A DNA stretch of 64,000 nucleotides. Origin: Flavobacterium sp. TR2 (lineage in GTDB: Bacteria > Bacteroidota > Bacteroidia > Flavobacteriales > Flavobacteriaceae). Numbering within the stretch: the first letter of the stretch is position 1; every line of letters starts with the position of its first letter. Position numbers and translations under genes: made by a program. The DNA lies in assembly GCF_025252405.1 (NCBI RefSeq), contig NZ_CP104307.1:2604001-2668000 (forward strand), read 5' to 3'. Positions 51,712 to 60,467 of this stretch are shown here, in pieces. The notes under the pieces are model-generated. The model did no database searches, was not told where the DNA came from, and saw only the letters and a list, made by a program, of their open reading frames with translations.

Positions 51712-52890
51712 ATGAGTTCAGATTCTAGCAAAAGATATGCACAAAGAGGTGTTTCGGCATCAAAAGAAGACGTACATAACGCTATAAAAAATATTGACAA
51801 AGGTTTATTTCCACAGGCATTCTGCAAAATTGTTCCTGATTATTTAACACAAGACGAGGAACACTGTTTGATCATGCACGCTGACGGAGCAGGTACAAAG
51901 TCGTCCCTAGCGTATATGTATTGGAAAGAAACTGGCGATCTTTCAGTTTGGAAAGGAATCGCTCAAGATGCCTTAATCATGAATATTGACGATTTATTAT
52001 GTGTTGGTGCGACAGATAATATTTTGCTTTCGTCAACTATAGGAAGAAATAAAAACCTAATTCCTGCCGAAGTTATTTCTGCAATCATCAACGGAACAGA
52101 AGAATTAATCAGCGAATTAAAATCGTTTGGAGTTACCATTCATTCAACAGGAGGAGAAACTGCCGATGTTGGAGATGTTGTTCGTACCATTATTGTAGAT
52201 TCTACTGTAACGGCAAGAATGAAACGTTCTGATGTTGTAGATAATGCAAACATTCAAGCAGGAGACGTTATTGTTGGTTTGGCTTCTTTTGGTCAGGCAA
52301 CTTACGAAAAAAGCTATAACGGCGGAATGGGAAGTAACGGATTAACTTCTGCGCGTCACGATGTTTTCGGAAAATATTTGGCTAAAAAATATCCTGAAAG
52401 TTATGATGCAGCAGTTCCAGAAGAACTAATTTATTCAGGACAAGTAAATCTGACTGATGAAGTTGAAAACAGCCCGATAAATGCAGGACAATTAGTGCTT
52501 TCTCCAACAAGAACCTATGCGCCAATTATCAAAAAGATTTTAGATAAGTACACGCCAAAAGACATTCACGGAATGGTGCATTGCAGCGGTGGGGCACAGA
52601 CTAAAATTTTACATTTCGTAAAAGATCTGCACGTTATAAAAGACAATTTATTTCCAGTGCCGCCATTGTTCAAGCTAATTCAAGAACAATCAAAAACAGA
52701 TTGGAAAGAAATGTACCAGGTTTTCAACTGCGGTCACAGAATGGAGCTTTATGTTCCGGAAAATATCGCACAAGATATTATCGAAATTTCGAAATCATTC
52801 AATGTTGATGCACAGATCGTAGGTAGAGTAGAAGCTTCAGATGATAAAAAGCTGACTATTAGTAGCGAATACGGAACATTCAATTATTAA
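51712..52890 (+). CDS. purM: Phosphoribosylformylglycinamidine cyclo-ligase (AIR synthetase)
   Basis: PurM converts FGAM to AIR with ATP in de novo purine synthesis. This is a 392-residue Bacteroidetes-type form. The N-terminal part has RYAQRGVSASKEDVHNAIKN. The ATP-grasp-like PurM fold is seen in CLIMHADGAGTKSSLAYMYW and NIDDLLCVGATDNILLS. It has GDVIVGLASFGQATYEKSYNGGMGSN (glycine-rich phosphate loop), a C-terminal domain with MVHCSGGAQTKI and QVFNCGHRMELYVPE. It is not linked to other pur genes; purU at 20 kb serves the same one-carbon/purine metabolism. Confidence 0.9.
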   Translation: MSSDSSKRYAQRGVSASKEDVHNAIKNIDKGLFPQAFCKIVPDYLTQDEEHCLIMHADGAGTKSSLAYMYWKETGDLSVWKGIAQDALIMNIDDLLCVGATDNILLSSTIGRNKNLIPAEVISAIINGTEELISELKSFGVTIHSTGGETADVGDVVRTIIVDSTVTARMKRSDVVDNANIQAGDVIVGLASFGQATYEKSYNGGMGSNGLTSARHDVFGKYLAKKYPESYDAAVPEELIYSGQVNLTDEVENSPINAGQLVLSPTRTYAPIIKKILDKYTPKDIHGMVHCSGGAQTKILHFVKDLHVIKDNLFPVPPLFKLIQEQSKTDWKEMYQVFNCGHRMELYVPENIAQDIIEISKSFNVDAQIVGRVEASDDKKLTISSEYGTFNY

Positions 52891-53236
52891 AAAAAAATAA
52901 CCATATAAGTGATATAAGTTCATTTTAAGTTAGATTGTGAGGCAGAGCGATCCTGAGATTTCGAGTGAAGCCCTATCTTGGTTTATTAAAAAAAATAACC
53001 ATATAAGTGATATAAGTTCATTTTAAGTTAGATTGTGAGGCAGAGCGATCCTGAGATTTCGAGTGAAGCCCTTCTTGGATTATTAAAAAAAATAACCATA
53101 TAAGTGATATAAGTTCATTTTAAGTTAGATTGTCAGGCAGAGCGATCCTGAGATTTCGGGAGAAGCCTTACTTTGATGGCAGCTTTTCTGTTTCACTTAG
53201 AAAAAAATTATATTTTCTTATATCACTTATATGGTT
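52887..53236. repeat. Triple 97-98 bp direct repeat with inverted end
   Basis: Units starting AACCATATAAGTGATATAAG at 52899, 52997 and 53094 are nearly identical over their first about 70 bases (TTCATTTTAAGTTAGATTG and GCAGAGCGATCCTGAGATTT). The inverse complement of the first word ends the array at 53217-53236. The period is 98 then 97. The array sits between the purM-type gene and a hypothetical gene. Confidence 0.85.
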
Positions 53237-53251
53237 TAAAAATACTTTACT

Positions 53252-53608
53252 ATGTACGAATTACTTTTTTGGAGATATCTAGATGAAATTTACCTGAATA
53301 ATCAGGAAGTTTATGAAGCTCTTGTAGAAAAACAAGAAGTTGAAGGTCTGGCCGCGCTTCAAGTTGAAGTAATCGTAAATAGAATTAATTCTGTCTTTTC
53401 AGACTGGGAGCGTGTTGACGAAAACAGTTGGAAGAACCCAAAAGGGAAAGGCGCATTTCAAGTCATTACCACACCGCAAAGCATAAAAATTGACTGTTAC
53501 GGAACCGAAGGAAAAACCATGAACAAGTTAGTTGATGTCATGGAAGAATTCAAATGCCCGCTTTACGATCCCCAAGTTCCAGAACGTTACGACGAAATGA
53601 GCGAGTAG
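53252..53608 (+). CDS. Conserved hypothetical cytoplasmic protein
   Basis: This 118-residue acidic protein has no signal or membrane segment. It starts MYELLFWRYLDEIYLNNQEV and has LQVEVIVNRINSVFSDWERV, GAFQVITTPQSIKIDCYGTEG and MNKLVDVMEEFKCPLYDPQV. An alpha-beta fold is plausible. No family or partner is recognised. It starts 15 bases after the inverted end of the triple repeat. Confidence 0.55.
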   Translation: MYELLFWRYLDEIYLNNQEVYEALVEKQEVEGLAALQVEVIVNRINSVFSDWERVDENSWKNPKGKGAFQVITTPQSIKIDCYGTEGKTMNKLVDVMEEFKCPLYDPQVPERYDEMSE

Positions 53609-53632
53609 GTTTCATTTATTACAAAATGTAAA

Positions 53633-54163
53633 ATGAAAAAAGCAATTGTCTTTGTTTCCAGTATCTTCTTAAGTATTTTTATCGCCACACTTTTCGGCGT
53701 TTTACACAATCAATTCACTTATACAATTTCTGATGAATTTTTTACAGAATATCTGTTTGAAAAATTTGGTTTTGTTGAATACGGAAGAAATACTCCAAGA
53801 TTAACTGCTTCAATTATTGGCGTATGGTCTGTTTGGTGGATCGGTTTATCTGCAGGATTTATATTTAGTTTTATCGGGTTCTTTAGTGGTAATACAAAAG
53901 AAATGATAAAAAGTATTAGTACAGCAATAATTATAATGTTGGCTGTGACAATAATAATTGGTTTACTAGGGCTATGTTACGGCTTTCTAGGTTTTTCAAG
54001 TTTAGAGTCCACTTGTTGTTTTCCTCTGCAAATAGAAAACGTGAAAAATCTAATTGCTGTTTCTGAAATGCATAAATTTAGTTACGCAGGAGGGGCAATT
54101 GGGGGTATATTTGGAATCTTTTGGCACATAAAAATTTTATTAAAGAATAGAATTAAATTATAA
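53633..54163 (+). CDS. Four-helix integral membrane protein of unknown family
   Basis: This 176-residue protein has four hydrophobic segments at about 5-25, 60-85, 98-122 and 146-164. A cluster SSLESTCCFPLQIENVKNL with two adjacent Cys sits in the last loop. There is no signal peptidase motif. It follows the preceding hypothetical gene by 25 bases on the same strand and may be co-expressed. Confidence 0.55.
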   Translation: MKKAIVFVSSIFLSIFIATLFGVLHNQFTYTISDEFFTEYLFEKFGFVEYGRNTPRLTASIIGVWSVWWIGLSAGFIFSFIGFFSGNTKEMIKSISTAIIIMLAVTIIIGLLGLCYGFLGFSSLESTCCFPLQIENVKNLIAVSEMHKFSYAGGAIGGIFGIFWHIKILLKNRIKL

Positions 54164-54183
54164 AGGCAATATCAATTATATCT

Positions 54184-54807
54184 TTAGCCATTTTTCAACA
54201 GCAAATTCTGTTCTTTTCTGATTTTTTCAGTCAATTGATCGACAAACGTTTTTATCTTTTGCGGAAGCGCATTCCAATTTTGATCCTTTTTAAAAGTTCT
54301 GCAATAATCTAAATCGCATTCAACAGCACGAATGGCGTATTTTTTGTTTTTATAAACCGTTATAATCTTCACCCGTCTTATTTCATTGTATTCAGTCCTT
54401 GTTCCGTAAACAATCACAGGATCAGTATAGCCGTCTCCGTCAATATCTTTTGTGCTGCAATATTTTGTCCAGAACCAAATACTAGTTTCCTTAGGATCAT
54501 AATCTTCAAGCAAATCATTAATTCTCCATTTTTCCAAAAAACCACCGTGATCATTTATGGCGCAAATCGCCTGTATTTTAGTATTTAAAGTATCTTTTTT
54601 AGAAATCACTTTCTGATTTTCGCCTAAAACCAATTCATAAACACCGCCTTTATCGCTAAATTCAAATGCTCTGTAAATCGGAAAATCGGTTAAGCTTTCA
54701 AGTTCTCGCTGCGTAATTTCCTGTTTGGTTAATTTATGGCTTTCAATTTTTTGAGAAAAAATAATTGAAGAAGAAAAAGAAAGTAAAATTAAAATATATT
54801 TTTTCAT
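54184..54807 (-). CDS. M949_RS01915-type surface polysaccharide-related exported protein
   Basis: This 207-residue protein has a signal peptide (LILLSFSSSIIFSQ). The mature part has QRELESLTDFPIYRAFEFSD, GVYELVLGENQKVISKKDTLN, KDIDGDGYTDPVIVYGTRTE and DQLTEKIRKEQNLLLKNG. The calcium-binding-like DIDGDGYTDP motif resembles EF-hand or dockerin-like D-x-D-G-D repeats. The protein resembles a Riemerella surface-polysaccharide protein family from memory. Function is unproven. Confidence 0.55.
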   Translation of the reverse strand: MKKYILILLSFSSSIIFSQKIESHKLTKQEITQRELESLTDFPIYRAFEFSDKGGVYELVLGENQKVISKKDTLNTKIQAICAINDHGGFLEKWRINDLLEDYDPKETSIWFWTKYCSTKDIDGDGYTDPVIVYGTRTEYNEIRRVKIITVYKNKKYAIRAVECDLDYCRTFKKDQNWNALPQKIKTFVDQLTEKIRKEQNLLLKNG

Positions 54808-54943
54808 GTTTTGCTTGACTTTTAGTACATCAAAGATATTTAAACCATTTGAGTCCTGCCAAATTTATGTTTTTTAAAAATAGAATTTGTTGTACTTTTC
54901 TACATTAAAAGAAAAGCAAAGATTTTAAAGAAAAACCATAAAA

Positions 54944-57271
54944 ATGATCAAAATAAAACGCAGTAATTTTCTTCTTGGAGCATTCGTATTACTTTCTGTA
55001 ACCCAAGTAATGGCGCAGAGAAAGACAATTCAAAAGCAAAACCTCATTCAATATGTAGATCCGATGATAGGAACTGCAAAAATGGGACATACTTATCCTG
55101 GAGCAACAGTTCCTTTTGGAAGCGTGCAATTAAGTCCAGAAACCGATACAATTGCATACAGTTTGAACGGAAAATATAATAAAGAAGTCTATAAATACTG
55201 TGCCGGTTACCAGTACGAAGACAAAACGATTGTAGGTTTCAGCCATACTCATTTCAGCGGAACGGGACATTCAGACCTAGGTGATTTTTTAATTATGCCA
55301 ACAACTGGCAAACTGCAATTGAATCCGGGCGTGGCATCAAAACCATTGTCGGGTTATAGATCGGCATTTTCGCATTCGACAGAAAAAGCAGAACCAGCCT
55401 ATTACAGCGTTTTTCTGGAAGATCATAAAATTAAGGCAGAACTTACCGCAACAACCCGTGTGGGAATGCATCAATACACTTTTCCAAAATCTGATGAATC
55501 GCATATTATTCTGGATCTGATTTCAGGGATTTATAATTATGATAAAAAGAATGTCTGGACATTTGTTCGTGTAGAAAACGATACTTTGATAACAGGTTAC
55601 CGCCAGACAAATGGTTGGGCGAGAACCAGAACGGTTTATTTTGCAATGACATTTAGCAAACCAATTAAAAGCTACGGACAAGCAGCTCAGGAAAAAAGCG
55701 TTTACAGAGGGTTTTGGGGAAGATTTGATCAAACGAAGAACTTTCCTGAAATGGCTGGACAAAACTTAAAATTGTTTTTTGATTTTGATACGAATGAGGG
55801 TGAAAAAATCAAAATAAAAATGGCTTTATCGCCAGTGAGTTCTGCAGGAGCGTTGGAAAACATGAAAAAAGAAACGCCTGATTGGGATTTTGAAAAAGTA
55901 AAAAAACAAAGTCAGGAAATTTGGAATAGCGAATTGAATAAAATTCAGGTTCAAACTATCCAAAAAGAGGATCTGGTAAATTTTTACACAGCAATGTATC
56001 ATGCGTTTTTAGGCCCAACCGAATACATGGATTTAGACGGAAATTATAAAGGTTTGGATATGAATGTTCATAAAGCCGAAAATTTTACCAATTATACCAG
56101 CTATTCGCTTTGGGATACCTATCGCGCTTTGCACCCTTTGTTTAATATTGTGCAGCCCAAAAGAAATGCCGATATGGTGAGTTCGATGCTGGCACATTCT
56201 GATCAAAGTGTGCATAAAATGCTGCCAATCTGGTCACATTATGCAAATGAGAATTGGTGCATGATTGGGTATCATTCCGTTTCGGTAGTGGCAGATGCCA
56301 TTGTAAAAGGAAATATCAGTTTTGACGCAGAAAAGGCGCTTCAGGCTTGTGTAAACACTGCAAAAGTGCCGTATTATGATGGTCTGGAATTTTACATGAA
56401 TAAAGGATATGTTCCAGAAGATAAAAGTGGCGCTTCGGTTTCCAAAACTTTAGAATATGCTTACGACGATTGGGCTATTGCTCAAGCAGCAAAGAAATTA
56501 GGGAAAACGGATGTTTATAATGAATTCATCACCAGATCTAAAAATTATAAAAATGTTTACGATGAGAAGACAGGCTTTATGCGCCCGAAATTGAATGATG
56601 GAACATTTAAGAAAGAATTTGATCCGCTTGATACGCACGGGCAAGGTTTTATTGAAGGAAATTCGTGGAATTACAGTTTGTACGTTCCGCAAGATCCTGC
56701 GGATATGATTCAATTGATGGGCGGAAATGAAAAATTTAAAGTTCGTTTAGATTCGTTATTCAATATGCATCTTCCAGACAAATATTTTGAAAATACAGAA
56801 GATATTACCAGAGACGGAATCATAGGAAATTATGTTCACGGAAATGAACCCTCGCATCATGTGGTGTACTTATACAATTGGACAGATTCTCCTTGGAAAG
56901 CACAAGATAAGATTAGAATGATTTTGAAAAAAATGTACCGAAATGGAGCCGATGGATTGGGAGGAAATGATGATTTCGGACAAATGAGCGCTTGGTATAT
57001 TTTTAGCAGTTTAGGTTTTTACCCTGTCGCTCCAGGCTCAGACGAGTATGCATTAGGAAGTCCGCTGATGAAGAATGCCGTTTTAAATCTAGAAAACGGA
57101 AAAACGTTTGAAGTTGAAACGGTTAATCAATCTGATAAAAATGTTTTTGTGAGTAAGGTTTTGCTGAACGGAAAACAATTAAAAAGACCATTTTTAAAGC
57201 ATAGCGATGTTATGAATGGCGGGAAAATAACATTTTATATGGCTAGTAAACCAAACAAGAAGGGTTATTAG
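54944..57271 (+). CDS. GH92-family alpha-mannosidase
   Basis: GH92 enzymes are exo-acting, calcium-dependent alpha-1,2- (and related) mannosidases that trim glycans from host or fungal glycoproteins. The 775-residue protein has a signal peptide (FVLLSVTQVMAQ). Diagnostic blocks are LIQYVDPMIGTAKMGHTYPG, ATVPFGSVQLSPET, FSHTHFSGTGHSDLGDFLIM, YMDLDGNYKGLDMN, SLWDTYRALHPLFNI, and FIEGNSWNYSLYVPQDPADM with the catalytic region. No sugar transporter (SusCD) is nearby, so uptake must be encoded elsewhere. Confidence 0.92.
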   Translation: MIKIKRSNFLLGAFVLLSVTQVMAQRKTIQKQNLIQYVDPMIGTAKMGHTYPGATVPFGSVQLSPETDTIAYSLNGKYNKEVYKYCAGYQYEDKTIVGFSHTHFSGTGHSDLGDFLIMPTTGKLQLNPGVASKPLSGYRSAFSHSTEKAEPAYYSVFLEDHKIKAELTATTRVGMHQYTFPKSDESHIILDLISGIYNYDKKNVWTFVRVENDTLITGYRQTNGWARTRTVYFAMTFSKPIKSYGQAAQEKSVYRGFWGRFDQTKNFPEMAGQNLKLFFDFDTNEGEKIKIKMALSPVSSAGALENMKKETPDWDFEKVKKQSQEIWNSELNKIQVQTIQKEDLVNFYTAMYHAFLGPTEYMDLDGNYKGLDMNVHKAENFTNYTSYSLWDTYRALHPLFNIVQPKRNADMVSSMLAHSDQSVHKMLPIWSHYANENWCMIGYHSVSVVADAIVKGNISFDAEKALQACVNTAKVPYYDGLEFYMNKGYVPEDKSGASVSKTLEYAYDDWAIAQAAKKLGKTDVYNEFITRSKNYKNVYDEKTGFMRPKLNDGTFKKEFDPLDTHGQGFIEGNSWNYSLYVPQDPADMIQLMGGNEKFKVRLDSLFNMHLPDKYFENTEDITRDGIIGNYVHGNEPSHHVVYLYNWTDSPWKAQDKIRMILKKMYRNGADGLGGNDDFGQMSAWYIFSSLGFYPVAPGSDEYALGSPLMKNAVLNLENGKTFEVETVNQSDKNVFVSKVLLNGKQLKRPFLKHSDVMNGGKITFYMASKPNKKGY

Positions 57272-57274
57272 ACG

Positions 57275-57340
57275 TGTCACCCTGAGCGAAGTCGAAGGGC
57301 TATTCGCTACATAAACCCTTCGACTTCGCTCAGGGTGACA
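57275..57340. repeat. 25-bp perfect inverted repeat, CTGAGCGAAGTCGAAG type
   Basis: TGTCACCCTGAGCGAAGTCGAAGGG (57275-57299) pairs exactly with 57316-57340. It starts three bases after the GH92 stop and could end the transcript. The left-arm words also appear in a half-element at 41995. Confidence 0.8.
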
Positions 57341-57455
57341 AAAGTTAGTAAATGAACCAAACGGTGTAATATCTAAATTCGTGAAAATTTGTGCAATTCG
57401 TGGCAGAACAACAAAAAAACTTCACGAAATTTGCACTTCAAATAAAACAATCAAT

Positions 57456-57899
57456 ATGAAAATCAATTTAAAATCGGGAATAGATAAACTGCTTTTCGGA
57501 ATGAAGCAGAATGATGTAACAGCAGCCTTAGGAAAACCTGATAAAAACTATAAAGACGAAGACGACAATGTAATTTTTGTTTACAATGCTCACAAAATGA
57601 GATTGACTTTCTATCAGGAAGAAGATCTTAAATTAGGATATATTGTAGCTTCTAGTAATGATTTGGAAGTTTTTGGATTCAAATTAATCGGAAGAAAAAT
57701 TGCTGATGTAAAGAAAGATTTTGCTGCAAAAGGAATCAACAAATACACTCAGGAAACTTTTGACACTTTCGAAAATTACTTCAACGAAGACAATTGGTTT
57801 ATTCTTCAAACTGAATTTGATGAGGTTGTGAAGTTTGAAATTGGAGCTATTATCAATAGTAAAGACGAATTTGACTGGAAATTTCCTGTGAAGAAATAA
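57456..57899 (+). CDS. Conserved hypothetical protein, possible intracellular folding or binding protein
   Basis: The start at 57456 (MKINLKSGIDKLLFGMKQN) gives 147 residues; the longer frame begins inside a repeat-like stretch. The sequence VTAALGKPDKNYKDEDDNVI, MRLTFYQEEDLKLGYIVASS, VFGFKLIGRKIADVKKDFAA and WFILQTEFDEVVKFEIGAII has an alpha/beta pattern like SMI1/KNR4-type or similar domains, but no certain family. No signal peptide is seen. Confidence 0.5.
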   Translation: MKINLKSGIDKLLFGMKQNDVTAALGKPDKNYKDEDDNVIFVYNAHKMRLTFYQEEDLKLGYIVASSNDLEVFGFKLIGRKIADVKKDFAAKGINKYTQETFDTFENYFNEDNWFILQTEFDEVVKFEIGAIINSKDEFDWKFPVKK

Positions 57900-57952
57900 T
57901 ACAACGAAAACTTCGTCAAGTTTTAAACTTTGATAAAGTTAAAATGTAAAGT

Positions 57953-58031
57953 TTGTCAGGCTGAGCGGAGTCGAAGCCCAACTCAGTGCAGATTTAAACT
58001 GCGATGGCTTCGACTCCGCTCAGCCTGACAA
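57953..58031. repeat. 26-bp inverted repeat, CTGAGCGGAGTCGAAG type
   Basis: TTGTCAGGCTGAGCGGAGTCGAAGCC (57953-57978) and its complement (58006-58031) enclose 27 bases. It is a sister of the 57275 element. It lies between converging transcripts. Confidence 0.8.
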
Positions 58032-58050
58032 GTCTAGCAAAGTTGCAACA

Positions 58051-58083
58051 AAAAAAAACCGACAATCACTTGTCGGTTTTTTT
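58051..58083. terminator. Bidirectional terminator before the M61 gene
   Basis: AAAACCGACAA (58055-58065) pairs with TTGTCGGTTTT (58070-58080), with A and T runs at either side. It is 17 bases past the M61 stop on the minus strand. Confidence 0.85.
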
Positions 58084-58099
58084 ATGCTGTAAAAAGAAA

Positions 58100-59956
58100 T
58101 TATCCTTTTAGCCATGCGTTTTTAAGTTTCTCTTTTGAAGCATCTGTTGCTTTAAAAGTTTCAGCTTCTTCGAATGGTAATTTTACGGTTCCTTTAATAG
58201 TTTCTTCTTTTCCGCCGCGTTTTACTTTCAACGTGATTGGATCATTATCTTTCCAGTTTTCACTCTCAGTAACCAAATCATAAATGTTATCCAAATTGTA
58301 TGATTTATTGTTTACGGCTAAGATTTTATCGCCGGCTTTTAAATTCAGATTTTTGTAGAATTCAACTGATTCTGAATCTGGACGAACAGCAATTTCTTTG
58401 GTTGCTTTATCAACTGTAATGTATGGAGTTTGTCCTTTGATGAACGGATTTCCTGTTTTTTTCTCCATTGCTTTTGTAACACCAACTTTGGCCAAGTAGA
58501 AATCGTAAGGAATTGGAGTAGTTCCAGCCACATATTTGTTTAAAAATTCTCCAACTTCTGGATAAGTTAATGAAGTGATTTTAGCAAATAATTCATCATC
58601 ATTGAATGGTTTTTCAACTCCGTATTCATCAGATAATTTATGCATTAAATCCAAAATGCCTCTTTCGCCATTGCTTTTTTCTCTAATGATAATGTCTATG
58701 CACATTCCGATTAAAGCTCCTTTTTGGTATACGTTTAAGTATTGGTCTTTATAAGGCTGTTCTAATACATTTTTGCTCATTACAGTAAATGACATTGTAT
58801 CGTCTAACTGCTTAGATTGCTGAATTTTATCGGCAATACGAGTGTAGAATTCAGCTTCGTTAATCAAACCTTGATTGATTTGGAAAAGATTAGCAAAATA
58901 TTCTGTTACACCTTCATACATCCATAAATGCTCAGACATTTTCGGTGTATTGTAATCAAAAAACTGAATTTCTTTTGAGTGAATAGTCAATGGAGTTACA
59001 ATATGGAAGAATTCATGAGAAACAACATCTTTCATAGATTCTACCAATTTTTCTTTTGGCATAGATTCTGGCAAAACCACAGTTGTAGCCGTTGGGTGTT
59101 CTAAAGCTCCAAATCCATGAGCATCGTCTTTTGCCATAGATGACAAGTACAATAGCACAGTATATTTTTTAGTAGAATTTACTTTTCCTAAAAAGTTTTT
59201 CTGTGCCGTCATCATCGTTTTCATCTCTGGAGTAATGCTTTCTGCAGTATATTTTCCAGTAGGAGAGTAAACGGCAATTAAAATATCCATTCCGTTTACA
59301 TTAAAAGTAGTGTAATCTGGTTTAGAATACATAATTGGATTTTCTACCAAAATAGCGTAGCGAGAAGTGGTAAACACATCAGAAGTATTGCTTGCATCTT
59401 GATCTGTCATAGAAGTTGCTCCCCAAAGTGTTTCAGGATGCGTAATGGTAACTTTGTACGGAATATCTAATTTGTCTTGAAAATACCCCACAAATCCATG
59501 AGTATTTACCATGAAATTTTTGCCTGCATCGATGTTTGTTCCTGCTGGTGAGAAAACATCATCATTTCCAAATCCAGTTCCTTTTTCAGTATCGAAAGTG
59601 TCGTTTACCAAATAAGTGATTTTTTTTAATGCTTTTGCGTTTGAGATAGACCAAGAATTGTCGCCTAATCTCTTTACTGTTAACGGGTTTCCTTTAGCAT
59701 CAAATGCTTTGAAATCTTCAGAATATTTTCCGTAATTGTCTGTTGAGTAAGTTCCTGGAACAGTTTTCGGAATGCTATAAACAATTTCATCTGTTTTTAT
59801 AGCTGGCGGTGTCACAGTTACTAAGACTTTATCGTCTTTAACATCGGTTAAATTGATATTCACTTCAACTATATTGCTTTTTGCGGCTCCAGTGCTACCT
59901 GTTTTACAGCTCCATAAAGTAACCGCTAGAGCTAAGGTGTAAAGTATTTTTTTCAT
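58100..59956 (-). CDS. M61 glycyl aminopeptidase with PDZ domain (lipoprotein)
   Basis: In this 618-residue protein the lipobox TLWSC has Cys17. The N-terminal beta-rich part (VNINLTDVKDDKVLVTV; PKTVPGTYSTDNYGKYSEDF) is the M61 N-domain. The zincin motif HEFFH lies at 314-318 with a downstream Glu in MYEGVTEYF (348/352). A PDZ domain follows at about 505-600 (DKILAVNNKSYNLDNIYDLV). M61 enzymes prefer N-terminal Gly or Ala. The protein is probably attached to the outer membrane facing the periplasm. Confidence 0.92.
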   Translation of the reverse strand: MKKILYTLALAVTLWSCKTGSTGAAKSNIVEVNINLTDVKDDKVLVTVTPPAIKTDEIVYSIPKTVPGTYSTDNYGKYSEDFKAFDAKGNPLTVKRLGDNSWSISNAKALKKITYLVNDTFDTEKGTGFGNDDVFSPAGTNIDAGKNFMVNTHGFVGYFQDKLDIPYKVTITHPETLWGATSMTDQDASNTSDVFTTSRYAILVENPIMYSKPDYTTFNVNGMDILIAVYSPTGKYTAESITPEMKTMMTAQKNFLGKVNSTKKYTVLLYLSSMAKDDAHGFGALEHPTATTVVLPESMPKEKLVESMKDVVSHEFFHIVTPLTIHSKEIQFFDYNTPKMSEHLWMYEGVTEYFANLFQINQGLINEAEFYTRIADKIQQSKQLDDTMSFTVMSKNVLEQPYKDQYLNVYQKGALIGMCIDIIIREKSNGERGILDLMHKLSDEYGVEKPFNDDELFAKITSLTYPEVGEFLNKYVAGTTPIPYDFYLAKVGVTKAMEKKTGNPFIKGQTPYITVDKATKEIAVRPDSESVEFYKNLNLKAGDKILAVNNKSYNLDNIYDLVTESENWKDNDPITLKVKRGGKEETIKGTVKLPFEEAETFKATDASKEKLKNAWLKG

Positions 59957-60035
59957 TTCTATATGTTTAGTTAATTATATTTGACACAAAAAACACCAAA
60001 AAGTTACTAAAAAATCACATTAAATTTAAAAATAA

Positions 60036-60060
60036 AAAAAAACTCCTGAAAAACAGGAGC
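60036..60060 (-). terminator. Terminator of the TIGR03643-like gene
   Basis: CTCCTG pairs with CAGGAG around AAAAA at 60044-60060; the minus strand then has a U-run. It overlaps the end of a stretch that also follows the M61 gene leader. Confidence 0.75.
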
Positions 60061-60067
60061 ATTTATG

Positions 60068-60346
60068 TTAGTCTAATTTGTTTTTGATATAATATTTTCC
60101 ATCCAAATCTTCATCAAAATCATCTATTTTTACTGGTTTTGGTTTTGGTTTATTTGCAATTGCCTTCTTTTTCCACATCTCAAATTTTTCAAGAGGCATT
60201 TTCTTTTTCATGATGTCCAGGACTTCTTTTTCTGCCAATCCAAATTCTTTTTTTATAATTTCAAATGGATTTCTTTCTTCTAAAGCTAACGAAACAAGTC
60301 TTTCAGTCTGTTCCGGAGTCAATTCTTTGCGGCTACTCTTTTTCAT
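60068..60346 (-). CDS. TIGR03643-like small basic protein
   Basis: This 92-residue protein opens ELTPEQTERLVSLALEERNPF, followed by EIIKKEFGLAEKEVLDIMKK and MPLEKFEMWKKKAIA. These fit the short DUF2805/TIGR03643 family of helix-turn-helix-like proteins. The C-terminus is rich in Lys, Pro and Asp (KPKPKPVKIDDFDEDLDG). No role is known. It stands alone, with its terminator 8 bases after the stop. Confidence 0.8.
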   Translation of the reverse strand: MKKSSRKELTPEQTERLVSLALEERNPFEIIKKEFGLAEKEVLDIMKKKMPLEKFEMWKKKAIANKPKPKPVKIDDFDEDLDGKYYIKNKLD

Positions 60347-60467
60347 CTCGTGAAAATTAATTCAAAATAGGGTGTTAATTATTAATAGATTGATTTTCAA
60401 TTCTTGTATCAATATTAAAAAAAAAAATAATAAGTTGTTTCAGTAAAGTGCACTTTTTTTAGAGAAT

